Assembly (NCBI GenBank): GCA_013397935.1
Contig: VZRN01004407.1
Span: 1,263,904-1,327,903, forward strand
DNA: 64,000 nucleotides
From: Dasyornis broadbenti
Lineage: Eukaryota > Chordata > Aves > Passeriformes > Dasyornithidae
Reading direction: 5' to 3'
The position numbers were made by a program, and so were the translations under genes. Shown one piece after another: positions 25,252 to 40,200 of this stretch (positions are counted from its first letter, which is position 1; every line of letters starts with the position of its first letter). The notes beneath the pieces are model-generated. The model was not told the origin of the DNA and did no database searches. It saw nothing but the letters and a program-made list of their open reading frames with translations.

Positions 25252-28200
25252 GTAAGAGAACAAGTTTTGATCTACTTTTGAGCACAGACAGCTACATAGA
25301 TTGTCTCTGAAAAAGTCTGGGGAAATTATATTGTGGCTGAAGCTTGGGAGTGACTAGCAGGATGGTCTGGATAAGATTCTCAGCTCTACAGAGTTACTGC
25401 ATAAACCCGGGGTGCCACAGCCTCCCTGTGCCTCAGTTTCCCTACCTGTAAGTTAGATGTAGAAACCACTGCTTCAGGGAAGGCAGAACGATGTTAAAGG
25501 AGCAGATGCTCAAGTGTAAGGTTTGTTTGACTGTGCACTGATTGTTTGCAGGGGCAGTCAGACACTGCAGGCATCTGAGCTCTGCCTCACCTCCACACTA
25601 GGAAAGACTCACTGAGGAGGTCCCTGAGAGGAGCCACCAGGGTTAGCAAGGGGGATTTCAGGATGCATCTGTTTCCCCACAAACAAACGGGTTTATCCTG
25701 AACTCCTGTTCACCAACCTATTTCATTGCCCATGCACACATTAATCTTCCTTTGCGAGAGACACCCAAATTCCTTTTGCCCAAAGAATAGGATCTGGAAA
25801 ACAGCATGCCTGATGTCCTGCCTGGAGACCTCTTTCAGAGTTAATGAGCTGAAACCTCCCCTTTCAAGGTCAGCCTCAAAATCCACTATCTCCACTTATC
25901 TAGCACATGCAATTATATGGCTGGATGGTCAGATATTCCAGATAATACGCTAAAGAGTCTTAGGTTCCCAAGACTGATTATCTCACTGCTGATTACTGCG
26001 TTTCACACAGCTTTGTATTTTTGCTGGATGTGGGAGTGTTTCTTTTTTGTAGGAAAGTTTACGTGCAGGCTCTTCCTGCTATCATACTGCAACATCCACA
26101 GCTGTACTTAGCTACTATATTTAAACAGCTCTATTGCCAATAGCTACAGATATGTATTTGTACATTACAAATTAAATATAAACTTTGTATGTAGCAGTTC
26201 TGGTAATGCCTTCATCTTGAGTTTTTAAATACGTAATTATTGACCTGCTGGAATTGAATGGATGTAACAGTTCACATTCCAATTTGAAGCTGATCTACAA
26301 GAAAAAAAGGTAAGCAGCCTCCCTGTAAACAACTAAACAAGCTACAGTAAGTGAAACACCAGTCTGCAAAATGTCACATGTGGGTGTCACATTGTGCCAT
26401 CATTACTGCTCCACCTGCTTCCAGATTTGAGTTGTGTCGGGGTTATTCATAATTTTTATACCTAATTCTTCACATCTCTGTTCAGTCATGTTGAATATCC
26501 CCATACTGTGACCTGGTTTTCATTGTTGCACAGCCAGGAGGTCTCTTTATGAGATTCTAACCTTTTCAATAAAGTTTTCTACAAGCCTAAAACTAAAAAG
26601 CCTTGAAACCTTAATCTCTGAATGAGGATCAAATAAGGATCAAGGTGAGGATTGAGTGCTTTCTCCTTTTATTGGTTTGGTTTGTTGGTATACAGCCCAT
26701 TCCTGCCCTGTCATGCACTGGACAGTGCTTTGCCTTGGCCTGATTCAGTTCCTGTTGAGAACTGCGGGAAGCTCAGCCCTCTGGGGAAAATTCTGTCTTT
26801 CACAAGCAGAAAAAGTAAAGGCCAGATGCTGATTAGCTCAGAAAATAGGGGTTTTGTTTTAGTAACCAGAGAAGGTGGAAGTGTGGTATATTGGTTAAAA
26901 CTGGAATTATTAGTATGTTGTTCATGCTGGAACATTAATACTGGAATGATTAGTATATTGTTCATGCTGCCTTTTATCGTTCTGTGCCACGTAAAGAGTA
27001 AATCAGAGACCTGAACTGTTCCTTCCTTGCTCCTTCCCTTGCAGAGCCCTATCCCAGCAGCTTCATCGAGAGCATTAGGTGATGAAACTTGAATTTTTGG
27101 ATGCTAGGAGAAAATAATACTGTAGCGAACCTTGAGGGTCTTTTGAGAACATCAAGAAAGGGAGCAAAATCCCCAGGGCCTAGGATGGATGAAGTGGATC
27201 CCTGACTTTATTCAGGTTTGTGTTAACTCATTGCTGACTCTCCAAGGAGGAGTCCAAATGTTGGGCACAACCACCACGTCTGGTGAGTCGCTTGCTGTTG
27301 CCCAGAAGAAAATAATGCTCACTCAGAGGCATCTGTCTGGAGTGAACAGTGTCACTGGGGCACTGTGGCTACCTCGTTCCCCACCTCTGATCCATGCAGG
27401 TTCAGCTCCCACAGCCCATGCCAGCACAGGAGATGCCTCTCTCCTGTGCTAAGCCTGCAGTGCGGTGCTCCTGCCCTGCTTCCAGCCTTGCTGGATGGGT
27501 GGGGTAGAGAAGAGGGGGCATGAAAAGAGAGGGACAAATCCTATATTGTGGGTCACGTTTGCACTTGGTGAAATCATGGACTGCTCTCCAAATTCTAACA
27601 GCCTCTGAGTGTATCCAAGTGGCAGAGGGTCCCTGCATGGTTAGTGTGGATCCAGCAGCTGGTTCAATGGGCTTGTGTTTTTTTATTTGGTTTAAATAGG
27701 GGGATAAGTGATGCTGAAGTTAATTAATGAATTTAACGCAGAACAGCAGCAGAGTATTGAGTCATTAGAATGGCTTCATGCTACAGTTCAGGAAGCCTCA
27801 ACAAGGAATGCACTTCTAATTTTCGAGGATGAGTTTCGACCATGTGTGTCGCAGAAAGCCCTGACACACTGAGCTGTGTTTAAACTAAGTGACCCCTAGG
27901 AGTTAATGCACATCAAAATATCTCTTTCTGCTCTAGACCTTCTCCCAGTGCACAGCGCTCCACCACCTCAGTCCCACCCTGGCGGTCCCAAAGCACTCAC
28001 AGATGACTCACAGCACTCAGAAGAGGCAGGATGCATGAACTTTTAATTCTGTGTGCAGAAGCTGCAGGCAAGCACTAATGAGTGAAATGAGATTGAGCAT
28101 CAGGTGATTACTTTCTGATTCAACAGATGCGGGTTGCTGGCAGCAGTGTGTGCCGGAAGGTCGGGTTTCGTGCGGTGCATAATGGATGGGAGCCTGAGTC

Positions 28201-31200
28201 ATCGGGTGTGGCTGGGCTGGGAGGATGGAGTGAGCTGTCCTCAGGCTGCAGCAGTGGCTCTTCCCAATGACATTACTTCTGTTGTGAAATGGATTCAGAC
28301 GTTTTTATTCTACCCGCATCCCTGCTTTTGGGAATTATTTTCCATCAGCAAATACAGCACCTACCCACTCCCCTCCCCCTATAAAAGAATTAAGCCCAGA
28401 TAGTCTCCCTAAAGTCTGGTAAAAAACACACAGAAGTACACTCTTGTCTCACTAAGTATGTTTACTGCAAAACTGAAAGGCATGAAAGGCTGGTACAGCA
28501 AATCATGTACTTGGCTTACCTATCAGCTGCTCCTTGACCAAAAACAAGCGTGTATGTCAAATCAATATTGTGGCAGTCTTTTTTTGGAATGGTACTGGGG
28601 GGAAAATGAAGCAGAATGGTATCTGAATTGAACTCTGTGTGTTTGACCCATTCAGGGGCTCACATTCATGGCTTGAGACTTGCACCTGCTCTGCTCAGGG
28701 CTGTGCTTCTGCACATGTTTGTGTATCATGGGCACCATTATTAAATCCGGTTCACAGCAGTGTGCATGTATCATGTGCATCATTAGGAGCTGCAGTTTAC
28801 AGCAGTAGCAAGTAAAAGGAACAAAGATTTCATCTCTGGAGTTCTAACACAGTTTGGGAGGGTGGAGTGAAATGTTGAGGGCATATTGTATATTGTTTGT
28901 GCTGCCACAGACAAACATTGCAGCCACCAAAATAAATCAACAATTGAGAACTACGTTCAATAATACATAACATGTATCAGGCAGAACAGAGTTGGGCTGG
29001 ACCAGCTGTTATCAGGGCACTGCACCTGTTGTGCTTTTCAGGCTGTTAATGAGAATTAGCTGTGTTTGTAGCTGGTTTCTCCCACCACACCCATGGATGC
29101 TCCCCTACCATGGAGTCAAAAATCTGCCTGGTTGTTTTTATCATTTTGGTAGTTGGCCATACAAATCCTTTTGTTGTATCAGTATGGGAAACTTGAAGAG
29201 GATCTGTAGAGGTGCAGATGATTTACAATGTACAGTAAAATGGGACCAGTGGAATATTTTGGCACATGTTTATTTAACTTCCAACAGAGATAAATTTGAT
29301 CCTGTATTTTATTAATGTGTAAAGCACCTAGTTACCATGGGGCTACCCATCAGCCATATGATTTAACTTATCTGCAGTAGTATCAAGTAGAAGGGATGTA
29401 TTGCTGGTCACTTCAAGCGTGGAGGAAAATCAGAGAAATTAATTATTCCTTAGGGCTATTTGTGTTGCAAACTGAATGCCTTCACATCCTGTTAGCTTTT
29501 CTGCATTGAGAACAGTGAGATAAATTACAATGTAAACATAACTATGGTGTACTTCTATAATTTGAGATAAAATCATCTGCTTTCTGTGTATTGCTGTGAG
29601 CAGGCATTTACAGCCTAGGCTGAGGCACTGAACTGAGAATCTAGTAAGAAGGGATGTAGTAGGTGGATGGTGCTTCTGTAAATTCAGTCTCAGGTTTCTC
29701 CGGAGTCTTTATTAGTGGTATAGAATGAGACTTTAAATGACCACTGCAGCCAAGTACCCTGCTGAAAGGCAGGGGAGAGCCATGGATGTGACTCTTTGTC
29801 TTGTAAGACTGAAGTTGGTGAGATATTACCAGGTGATTTTATTTACAGTAATTTTTATAATTAGCTTAAAGTTGATTTACCACCACTCGACTGCTCATTT
29901 TGGAAACATTCCAGGGACAAATTTTCATAATTCATCATGATTTAATCAAGATGTTTCAGGTCAAGACATCTTCAGAGAATTTGCTGTTGAAGCTCTCCAA
30001 CTCTCAGCACTAAGGTACTCATTGGCTTTGTTGGGAGGCTGGTCTCTTTTCTGGCTCTACAAATGGCTTGTGTCTGAGCTGGAGGTACCAGCAGCACCAT
30101 AGCTCCCCATTGCACTTCCTCAGAACAGGAATCCATCTGTGTCCAGAACTCAGGGTGTTCTTTGCCAGGTAGCACTGATTGATTGTGTTTCCTTTCACAG
30201 GTACCAAAACCAAGGAGGGTGTAGTGCAAAGTGTGACCTCAGGTAAGAGCTCAGCTCTGAGAAGGATATGTAAATCCGTGCTGATTTGTTCCATCACCCT
30301 GCCAAGTGGCAAGTCTCTGTGGGACACCACTGATCTGCCTGACCTTCCAGCTGATGAATGGATGGTACTTGCCAGGAGCCATGGTTCAGGGTCTGGCATT
30401 TGCAGTGGACATGGATGGGAGAAAATATTTAATCAGTAGAGTTGGTCAAAAAAATTTAACAAAGGTTGCTTGGCAGACTGGGATGATTCAGAGCAATTTA
30501 GACATTTCACAATGTCAAGTGCACAGCCCAGCATGCAGAGAGGATTTAAGTGCATCAGATCCTGTCTGGCCGAAACTGTGGTCTTTGGAAGACTCCTGTC
30601 AGGCAATTGCAGAGTCAGAGATCCAGAAGGTTCCTTCTAGGGTATCCCAAACTCCAAGAGCAGCCATATGGACTGCCCTGAAGGAAGATGAATGGGTCCT
30701 TTCCCTGGAGAATTTCGTAACTATTGCTTTTTTCTGCCAAGGGGCATTACATCAGACAGAAGGTACCCAGGAAGAGGTCATGGACAGTCAGCAATGCAAA
30801 ATACCTTATTTACACTGTTGTCTCTTAGTATCTGACAGTGAATTTTTCATTCTTCTGTTGCCCACAGAGACTGACAGGCTGCAGTGCTGCTCTCTGAGCA
30901 GCTTTTTGTGTCAGACAAAAACCCTCACGTATGTGATCTAAATTCAGACATGATCTCATCTAAAAAATCCAAACAAGGACCGCACCAGGGCTAATTTCTT
31001 CTTTTACATCAATGCAATCATTTTGTTGTCCCAGGGAATTTGGCAGCCTTCTGGCAGTGTCTAACTTGCTGACTTTCTGCTTTTGTTGAAACTGCAGTTG
31101 CTGAGAAGACCAAAGAGCAGGCCAATGTGGTGGGAGAAGCTGTAGTAGCCAGCGTGAACACAGTAGCAAACAAGACTGTAGAAGGAGCAGAGACCATTGT

Positions 31201-34200
31201 GGCCACTACAGGAGTTGTAAAAAAGGTATGTTTGTTTCCTCCATGATGTGCATGACAGAAGAGCCTTTGGATTACACTTAAACTACCTGCAAACATTTAC
31301 AGTTGGTGGTTTTACTTATTTAATGGAAAGTTTTCAGCAATATCTGCTTTTGTATAACACTTAATATTATCATATAACACCTAATATAGTTACAGAATCA
31401 TTTCATTTGGAAGGGATGCCTTGAGAACATCTAGTCCAACCCCCTTAGGGCCAGTGAGAGAGGACTGTGTCCCACTGGGTTTTGAATATCTCCATGGAAG
31501 GAGACTCCACAATATCCCTGGGCAACCTGTGCCAGTATTTGACCACCCTCATAGAAAAAAGAGAATTGTTTTCTTCTGTTCCAATGGACACATTAATCCC
31601 TTGATGCCTATTGTCTCTTGTCCCATCAGTGGGCATTGATGGCAAGTGTTGCCCTCCATTTTCTCATGAATGTAGTAAAGGATTTTTCCCAGGGACTGGC
31701 GTAGAGATATGTCTGGGCTGCAGTGAGCATCTGGACTGAGTCAGAGCTCTGGGATGTGCAGGGTGGGAAGGCATGGGAGCCAGCACTTGCCCTCACCCCT
31801 GTGCTGTGCTGGTGGGATGCACAGGCTTGCCCGGGCCCCGCAGCTCTGGAGGCAGCAGAGGGCAGCAGCAATTCAGGCACAGCCTGGTTCCAGCAGACAG
31901 CCTGACCCTGCTGCTGTGCTTCGGGCTGGTTTGACAACAACCAAGTGCTTATTGATAAAAGCCGTGTGACCCAAATTATGTACGGATTAAGCCAGATTCA
32001 GACAAGGCATCTTCTGTCCTCCAGACTAATTTGACAAACGGGGCTGCTTCAGCTGAGAGGATTAGGGGACATGTTGAAGGAGCAGAACAGCTCCTTAGAT
32101 GAAGGCAGTGTTGGTCATTAGAAAGGATGCTTTGGTAACAAACAGCACCCATTAGTACAGCACATGAGGCCAATACTTGGCAGCTCTTTGGTAAGCCCAG
32201 CTCTTTCCCCTCTTCAGAGAGTGTGATCAGTGCTGTTGATAGCCACATGAGCTTGATGAGTCACAACAAACCCAAACCCAGAATCAAAGCAAAGCCTGGC
32301 TGGCCAAAATTGTTTTAATTGTTCAGATAGTTGGCTGATTAATTTCCTGACCTGCACGTAAACACATTGTGATGTGAAACAAAACTTCTACACAGCATAT
32401 AAATCCTGAGAGAATAGCCTAACAAAAGGGGAGAACAGCAGCTACAAGTGACGCAAAATGTCCTCCTGAAAGCATGTGAAAAGGGCAGATACAGGAGTTC
32501 GGCTAAGCCCTTGGGATAAATTTAATCTCTATTCCCACAGAGAGCAGCAGTTAGGCTGCAGGAGTGCAAACAGTGATTCCTAATTCCATGGGGCCAGAAT
32601 ACTCCCTCCTACCTTTTGACTGACCATGGGTTGATTGACCCATGAGAGTGAGGAATTTGCTGATGGTAGGAATCCCTGCTGCAGATATCGAACTGTCTCC
32701 TCTCCAGCAAGGACTGAGCAGCAGCAATCCTCTTCCCCATTTTTCCTAAGTGAGAGCCCCACCTCAAAGAATGACAGCTACAGTTTATAACTAATTTCAG
32801 AGCTTAAACTAGTGCGAGTTTTCCAGAGAGTTAAAGCATCTGAACTGTCATTCTGGTGTCTTCCATTGATGTGTGACAGCTTAGAGTTAAAATGGAGATT
32901 GATTAAAAAATAAATATTAGGACGTGTCACATGCTAAAGAGCAGACTAAATGGAGCCAGGAAATTGCTTTGGGTACAGCATCATGGTGTCATGCCAAACA
33001 GCAGAGGTGGGCAATAGAGTGAAAACAGGAGGAGAAAAACAAGACAAATCACAGGAGAAAAAAATTCAGGAAAAATGTTTGTTTCTGTGAAAGAGGTTTC
33101 ATCTGTTCTGCTGGTTTTGTTCAGCTTAAAAGCACAGATCTTTTATTCATACTCACTCACTGTACTTTAGCATCTAGCTAGAAACCTTTTGGATCCAGCT
33201 AGTCACAGAAGATAGAGCTCCGCATGCACACCGAGTGCATCCCCACTGCTAATGGATAATTGCCATGGAGCCAAAGCCGCTCCAGAGGGAGGGCCCTGAA
33301 AGGAGTATAAGGAGTTGTGCTGGGCTCTTAACATTGGCTGGTTTTACTTCAGAACTGCTCCTATCATGTTGCACAATTTACTAATGGAAATATATCCAGA
33401 GTTTGTCAATAGCAGCACCAGGCACTGTAATGCATGTGGAAGACCCATTGGAGATACACTAAGAGTGATAAGGTATAGCTTTTAAATGTTTAAACAGTGA
33501 ATACCCACAGTCATAATTTTGTGATCCTGGAATCATCACAAGCATTTCAGCCCCTGAAGTTTGAGAACGCTGTAGCATCCAGTCTGAGACTTGTTTGTGC
33601 TCCATACCATCCTCCTTCTTTCTAATTGCACAGAGCACTTGCCAACATCTTATTTGGGTTTTCAACTATCTCCAATGTTGTTCCCTACTGACTTTATACA
33701 GGGGCTGTTCAAGTGCCAGGGATCTGTGAATGCGTGGCCCTGAGCAGTGCTGTGGGGTGACTCTGCGCTGGGGACTCGAGTGGCCCAGGAGGCATGTCCC
33801 CAGCTGACCATTCCCAGTATTAATATCAATTACAGAGAGCTTGTTGACATTTAATCTGTGTGTTTGACAGCCGGGATCAGTGGCAGGCACACACTAGGAA
33901 GGAGAGGGGAACTCTAAGGGTTTAAGTTTTGCTTGGGATAGCTGTGGGGTGCTTGAGTTCTGTGGGTACATCAGATGGTGGCTTGGGCCATGGGACAGAA
34001 TTCAGCCCTTTGTTGCATCATGGCAGGCACTGATTCGTGGACACCCTGGCAAGCTGCTGTTCCTTACTGTCCTTGGAGGGAGCACTCAGAACCACACAGA
34101 AGGAAGTGGGTCTGAAGTAATTCTACACCTATGGAGGGGTGCCAAGCACCAGATGAGAACAACCTTGAGTAGTGCTGGCACTACCTGATAGGACTTTGGC

Positions 34201-37200
34201 ACTGACCTGGTCACTGTGGAGTACAAGAAAGCATTGTCTGATCTGGGGGAGTTTTTAAGTATTAACTAAAAAATCCGTAAGTGAAGAGATTTTAAACTTT
34301 CAACGATTTTCTGATACAAAAAGGAATGAAGCCCATCCACTAGCGTGTTCTCTCTGTGGCTTTGGACTTATCCCCATTCCTGGGGCAGACATTAAGAGAT
34401 TCCACTGAGATAACCACCCACTAAATATCCCTGTCTTAGAAGAGGATTAATTCTTCATTTGTATGACACAGCACAGAGCTTGCTGCAATGCAGACACCAC
34501 GTGGCTGGGAACGTGCCCATGTACATACACACGCTCTCAAAATGTCCCTCAGGGTTTGGAACAATTTCCCCAAGAACTGACACTTGCCTTACCCTCCACC
34601 TAGATCTTCCCTTTAGATCTATTTGTCCTGTCAGTTTTTATGTTTCAGTTGTCAGTTCATGACTGTCACTTTGAATTGGGTCTGATCTTTTTTTACTTCA
34701 CTCCATTAAGTAAATGAACAGTTGTCAGTGCAACCACTGGGCGCGTTCTCTGGATCACAGAGTTTCTGTGCACCTGATCTGGTGCACGTGGGCCGCACCC
34801 ACACCGTGGCTCATCTCTTTCATAACAACTGCACATCTTGAATGTGAAAGGCTGATGTTCATGGCCTTAATTCCCTTCACTGTCACCCTGTGATGCTGCC
34901 GATTTGAAGACAGTCTCACCAAAGGAATTAGAAGCAGAAACTGAGTGACCTCCCAGTTCAAGTTAGATTGGGCTGGGCAAATGCCACTAGGAGAGCAATC
35001 AAGGGCATCTGAGAAGCCACCAAGGGCAGAGCTGCTAAGCAGGAGGAGCAGTGAAATCAAGAGTCAGAGTACCTAACAATTAAGTAGAATAAATAGCTGA
35101 AACTTCTTCCCCTTTGTATTCAAATTTCACTGTACTTAGTTGATGCAGTGATGCATTCCAGTGGTATCCTTCCGCATCTCATGGAGCAGGGGAGACTGCA
35201 AAAGCAGTGTAGAGTGGGGTACTCTGCCTACAGGCACTTTTTCTGTGCTTCCCTCTCAGTCTCATTAGTACATCCAGGCATACATTTTCTCAGGCAAAAT
35301 AGCTGTGTTGGTGGCACTGATGAAGCTTTAAAGCCTACAAGACCATGGATGTGTTTCATGGCTCAAGGCTGTGCCTCAGCAGTCCTGTAGGATACACTGT
35401 TAAATATGTATTATTTGTATAAGCAGTCCCAGCAAACTCCCAGAGAGTCTGGCTGTGAGCTGAATAAAAACAAAGCCACCCCAAAAGTCTACCTGGATTT
35501 GTAGGATAAGATGGGTATCCTGCATGCCTTTCTGTGTGTCCTGTCGGTGGGTCCACTCACTTTAATCAGGGGTTAACCCCTTAGTCAGAGCTGTCAGCAT
35601 CAGTGTGAGCACACTCAGCCTGAAACCTCTCCAGGACAGCTCGTCCACAGGACCTGTCAGGCTGCCTGAGGGTTTCCAAGGGAGTGGTTTGGGGAGGCTG
35701 CCAAGCAGCATAGTGTTTGCTCCAATATCCAAGGTCCAGAGCACTACAGGGGCTGAACCTCTCCACCTCATGCAGTTGATATGCCATTGAGGGCTCTTAA
35801 ATTTGTAGCAGTTTAGGCTGCCAGTGAACTTTTCTGTCTTTACAGCCTTAAAACAGTTATTATTATAAAGAAATCCGACTTGCCACTGAATTTGTTGAGG
35901 TTTGATGAGTATATTCCAGCATCCAATATTTGGACTGCTCTCTCTCTTATCTAAGGAAGATAATAAGATTATGTCCAAATATTTGGGGACAGCAACAAAC
36001 TTCCTACTGGCCCATGAGATAATATAGACAAAAATTAAAATTCCACTTCATATATGGACTCAGACAGCAGAACATACAAATCACTTGCTGAGCAGCTGAA
36101 AAAGGGAGTTTCATAGAATCTGTGAAAATGAGAAATCTGAGGAATTAAATTGTAATTAGTTTTTTTCAGTATTTCTGGGCATTTAAAATCACTTTTTAAA
36201 AAATTTATTAAAATATCTGAAACCAGAAGCCTATAGTACAGTCTATTTAAGACCTCTTAGCGTTTTTGCACAGGAATCTTTTTATAAATGGCAGGTCTTA
36301 ATTTGTTGAGTTTTTCATTAGTGATAGCTGAGCATGTACCTGTGTTTCATAACCTGAGGGAAATATTGCATTTTATATATATAGATCTTCTGTTGTGTAC
36401 ATATTCTACATAAAAATATATTTTTAAACACACAAAATATTTAAAAACTTGGACAGTATTCCTGGAAGGAATGCTAAGGTCTTGTGTTTCACTTAAATAT
36501 TATGTTCAAGGACTTCACTTTTTTTCCTTCACTAGCAAAAAAGATTCAACTGCCCTCCCAAAAATAAAGGAAAATAACCCATAGCAAACTAGGGGTTTTT
36601 TCCATTTAAAATACTTTTTTCTAAGAAAATATATAAATTCTGAGGGGAAAAATTCATCTGGCCCTTTAAGAGCAGGAGGAGCACTACTAATTGCTTCACG
36701 GTTTCAACATGCCTTTTCCTTAGAAAATGTTATCCCTTTCAATGAGGAGATGAGCACTGGCAGGAATAGCAAAACTCTTGCTGTCACCAAGGAAGCTGGA
36801 TTTTCACCCCTTCTTTCTTGCCCAGCATCGTTCTGTGAGTCAGTGTTATAGCTGGAGCCGGTGCCCAGGAATTTCTGCCTCTTCACCCAAAGTGAAGACC
36901 CCTGCACCACATGGTCCTCCTCTGTATATTGTCTTCCTGAGCAGTCAGGGAAATCCCTAGCCAGTTTACACCCAGCTGAAGAATGCAGCCCTTCCTCATC
37001 TCCTTCTCCCTAATCCGGGCAGGGTGGAAGCACATGAGAAAAAGCCTGTGAGGTGACATCCCTAACACAGCCTGACACCTCTTCATCCTGCAATTGTGCT
37101 GGCTCCTCCAATGGAGTTTAGAAACACCCTCCAGAAATTCAGTTGCTTCCCTTTCTAAAAATAAATGGTTGATTTTTAGCCTTCTGGAGCAGAGTCTTGG

Positions 37201-40200
37201 CAGAGAGCATGACCTAAGGGATCTAACAAGTAGCACAATAGTTGAACTTGTATTCTCCAGCCCACCCATTGCTCTTGGATACAGTGTCCTGAGAAAGGTG
37301 TTCCTCTCCCAGGACTCTTTCAACATCCACCGGAGCCCAGCTCCCTGCCTACAGGAACAATAGGTGATCATAACCTCTAGAAAGATGGAGGGCACTGCAC
37401 TGGTCCTTGTGTTCCTGTGAGCTGTTCCCCAGTTTTCCCAATGTAGGTCAACACCTTAGGCAGTTACCTTTGTTTGACCTTAATGATTTCACACAGCAGC
37501 CAGTAACTCCAGCTGCAAAACATCAAGAAGCATCTGCTGCTGCAGATATTGTCAGTGGCTTGCATTGGAGGTTTCTTTCCTTTCCACCTAATAGTCAAAA
37601 ATCTGATTTCAAAGCTTCAGAATACATTTTACCTGTTATTTACAGGCTATTTACTTGCTTTGGTCTGATATGTGCTGTTGAGTTACAAGCTGTAGTCCTT
37701 TTTATATGGCCCTATATGCAAAGTGTAATGTAGATGCAAATGTGAAGTGCTTTAAAATCACAGGCTCGATCCTGAGGCTGGATGAGCCTCCATAAATTCA
37801 GAGTAGTGAACTGTTTGCTGGCAGCAGGAGAGCTGACTCATTTCAGAAAGGCTGTGACTGAGCGGCTCCATCAGAGCAGCGGCTTCTCCTGAAAAGCCAC
37901 AGGTCTCCCCGCAGGAAAAACTGGCTTCCATAATGTGCAATTTGATGTGTCATTTGGTTACCTGGGCTTGCTTAGGACTACTCAGGCTGGTACCAGGAAG
38001 AATCATTTCAGCAAACAATGCAATGCAAGTTAAGGGCACGTTCCTTAGGAAAAGATAATCACACTGTGCATCTCATCTGGAGACACCACCAGCACACAGT
38101 GCTCCCCATAAACAAACTCATCAGCTCTGATCTCAACAGGGAGATGAAGGGAATGCCTGCAGCTGTGACAGATATCAGCACAGGGCTGCAGCTCATACTT
38201 TGGCTATTTTCTGTCTCCAGTGGATTGATCTTACAGCAGCTTCCATGGAGAGCAGGAAGCCCATAGGTAGGACAAGCAGATTGCAGTGCTTCCACCTCCT
38301 GATTGTCCTTCCTGCCACAAATGGATCTGAAGTTCAGTTTCCAGCTTAAATTTTTGTGGAGTCTACCTTGTATCTATGTAACTCCATCTACTTCTTCCTT
38401 GTTACTTCACATCACCTTTTCTTCCCTAATTCAGTCCAAAAAGCAGCAGGAATGTTCTCCTGCTGATGAGAAGAGTTGTGACTGGACAGAAAAGTAAGGA
38501 TGTGTGAAAATGAAGAGTGGAGTCCCCCAAACAGATGGAGCGTAAAGTTCTGTTTACAGTAGGTTTGGCAGGGACATTTGATTTGCATTGCATCAACAGC
38601 AGCACCAGGCAATGTGGTGGCCTTGTGTTTCCAAAATGTTGAAATTCATAACTCTGCCTTCCATGCAAAATTGACTTTCCCTTTATGTAACACATGTGTG
38701 TCCGGTTCCCTCCATAGTGGCCCTGACTTCATGTGGGAAGAGTCATTCAGGGAAACTGCTGGGCTTCTGTGCTCAAAGGGAACAGAGAAGCTTTGTCATT
38801 GTAGTTGAGTTCTCTGGTGATTTGAGGCTGGTCTACAGAGGTCCTGACTGATGCCACACAGGAGCACTTCTGCTTTCTGTCCATCCCCTGTGCACATCCA
38901 TTATGGTCAGGATTTTGTCTTCTTTTCCCATGTGGCCAAGTTATGTTTAAGGTAATTGCCTGGCAATGCAACTTTTTCTCTTCTCCTTGAATAGGAAGGT
39001 ATCAGAAAGATGCAGGCAAGTAGCTAAAAGAGCCCAAAATACTTAAGTAAATGCTTGGAGTCAAACAAAAAGAAAAGCTTATCCATTGATAACAACATTT
39101 TATCTGTAGCGTGACATTAACAGCACCAGAGTACTGCTATATCTTTAATTAGTTTTAGTCTATGCAATGAGTGCTTAGGGTAAGATAATGCGGGGAAAGG
39201 CTGGGCATAGCCTTACGATATGTAAATCTATTAGTTCCTCCCACATTTCTTCACACTGAAGGAGTCAAAACTCTGGTCTCAATGACAGAAAAAGAACTGA
39301 TTTTCTATACGAAAAAGACCCTAAACCAGTCTGTAAGAATTTGAATTAGCTTTTTCATAGATATTTGTTCCAACCAGCTGCACAACAAAAATGGATTTCT
39401 AGCAGTATCTGCCATCTATTAAAGCTGCTATTTTGCTTGCGTGTGTAATGCTCAACCCCATCTCGCAGTCTGGCTAAGATTAGGGCGATGACTCTGCATG
39501 TGGCAGCAAGGACAAACATCTTGCTTGTGACTTGGCAGGAGGACCTGGCAGCGCCACAGCCACCGGAGCAGCCCAGGCTGGAGGGAGAGGGGGCCCCGGC
39601 GAGCACCGGTGGAGGTGGAGAGGTGAGTGGTGCCACAGCCCCGGCTGCCCTGGGCTCTCTGTGCCACACATGGGCTCTTTCTGGGTTACTGGTTTCCCAC
39701 TGGGAGACTCTTCCCTTTGCTTCCTGTGGTTATAGAACTGCCATGCAAGGAGCCCATCACTGTTCCCACTTCCCTGAGTTATTGGATGAAAACCTGAGCT
39801 CATCAGTTCTCGCTTTTGCCACTTCTTTATCTTGGGAATTTTCCATGAGTGACAGATGGACAGACTGCAAACTGCTGCTGGATTTGGGTTGATTTTGGGA
39901 TGTAAATGCACATATAAAAGTTAATGCTGTCCTGTGGTTCTGTCCATACACAGAATAACTTCTTCCTGGTTGCAGCCGTGCTTTAGAAGAGATTTAGATA
40001 ACAAGTTAGGTTTTTCTATAGATTTTTCCATATTTAAATCAGTTCATTTTATTTTTGAACTGTTCTACCTGCAATGTTCTTTTGAAGCCCTGGGTCAAAC
40101 ATCAGTGTCTGGGCCAATTTCAGCTCTTGAACAAGGATGACTTTTTGTCCAACATGGACAACAGGGGCAGATGCTTCTCATGTAGTATTTCCTTTACAAT

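Larger units (their letters stand above)
25252..30200 (+). other. SNCG: SNCG intron 1
   Basis: About 4.95 kb. It contains a 40-base-period direct repeat at 26900-26970 and a 45-base-period imperfect repeat at 28723-28812. No extra exon or RNA gene recognised. Confidence 0.85.

Noticed and set aside
39488..39892. Plus-strand 134-codon frame around SNCG exon 4
   Set aside because: Only the part at 39539-39622 is coding, in the same frame; the flanks are intron with clear AG and GT boundaries.
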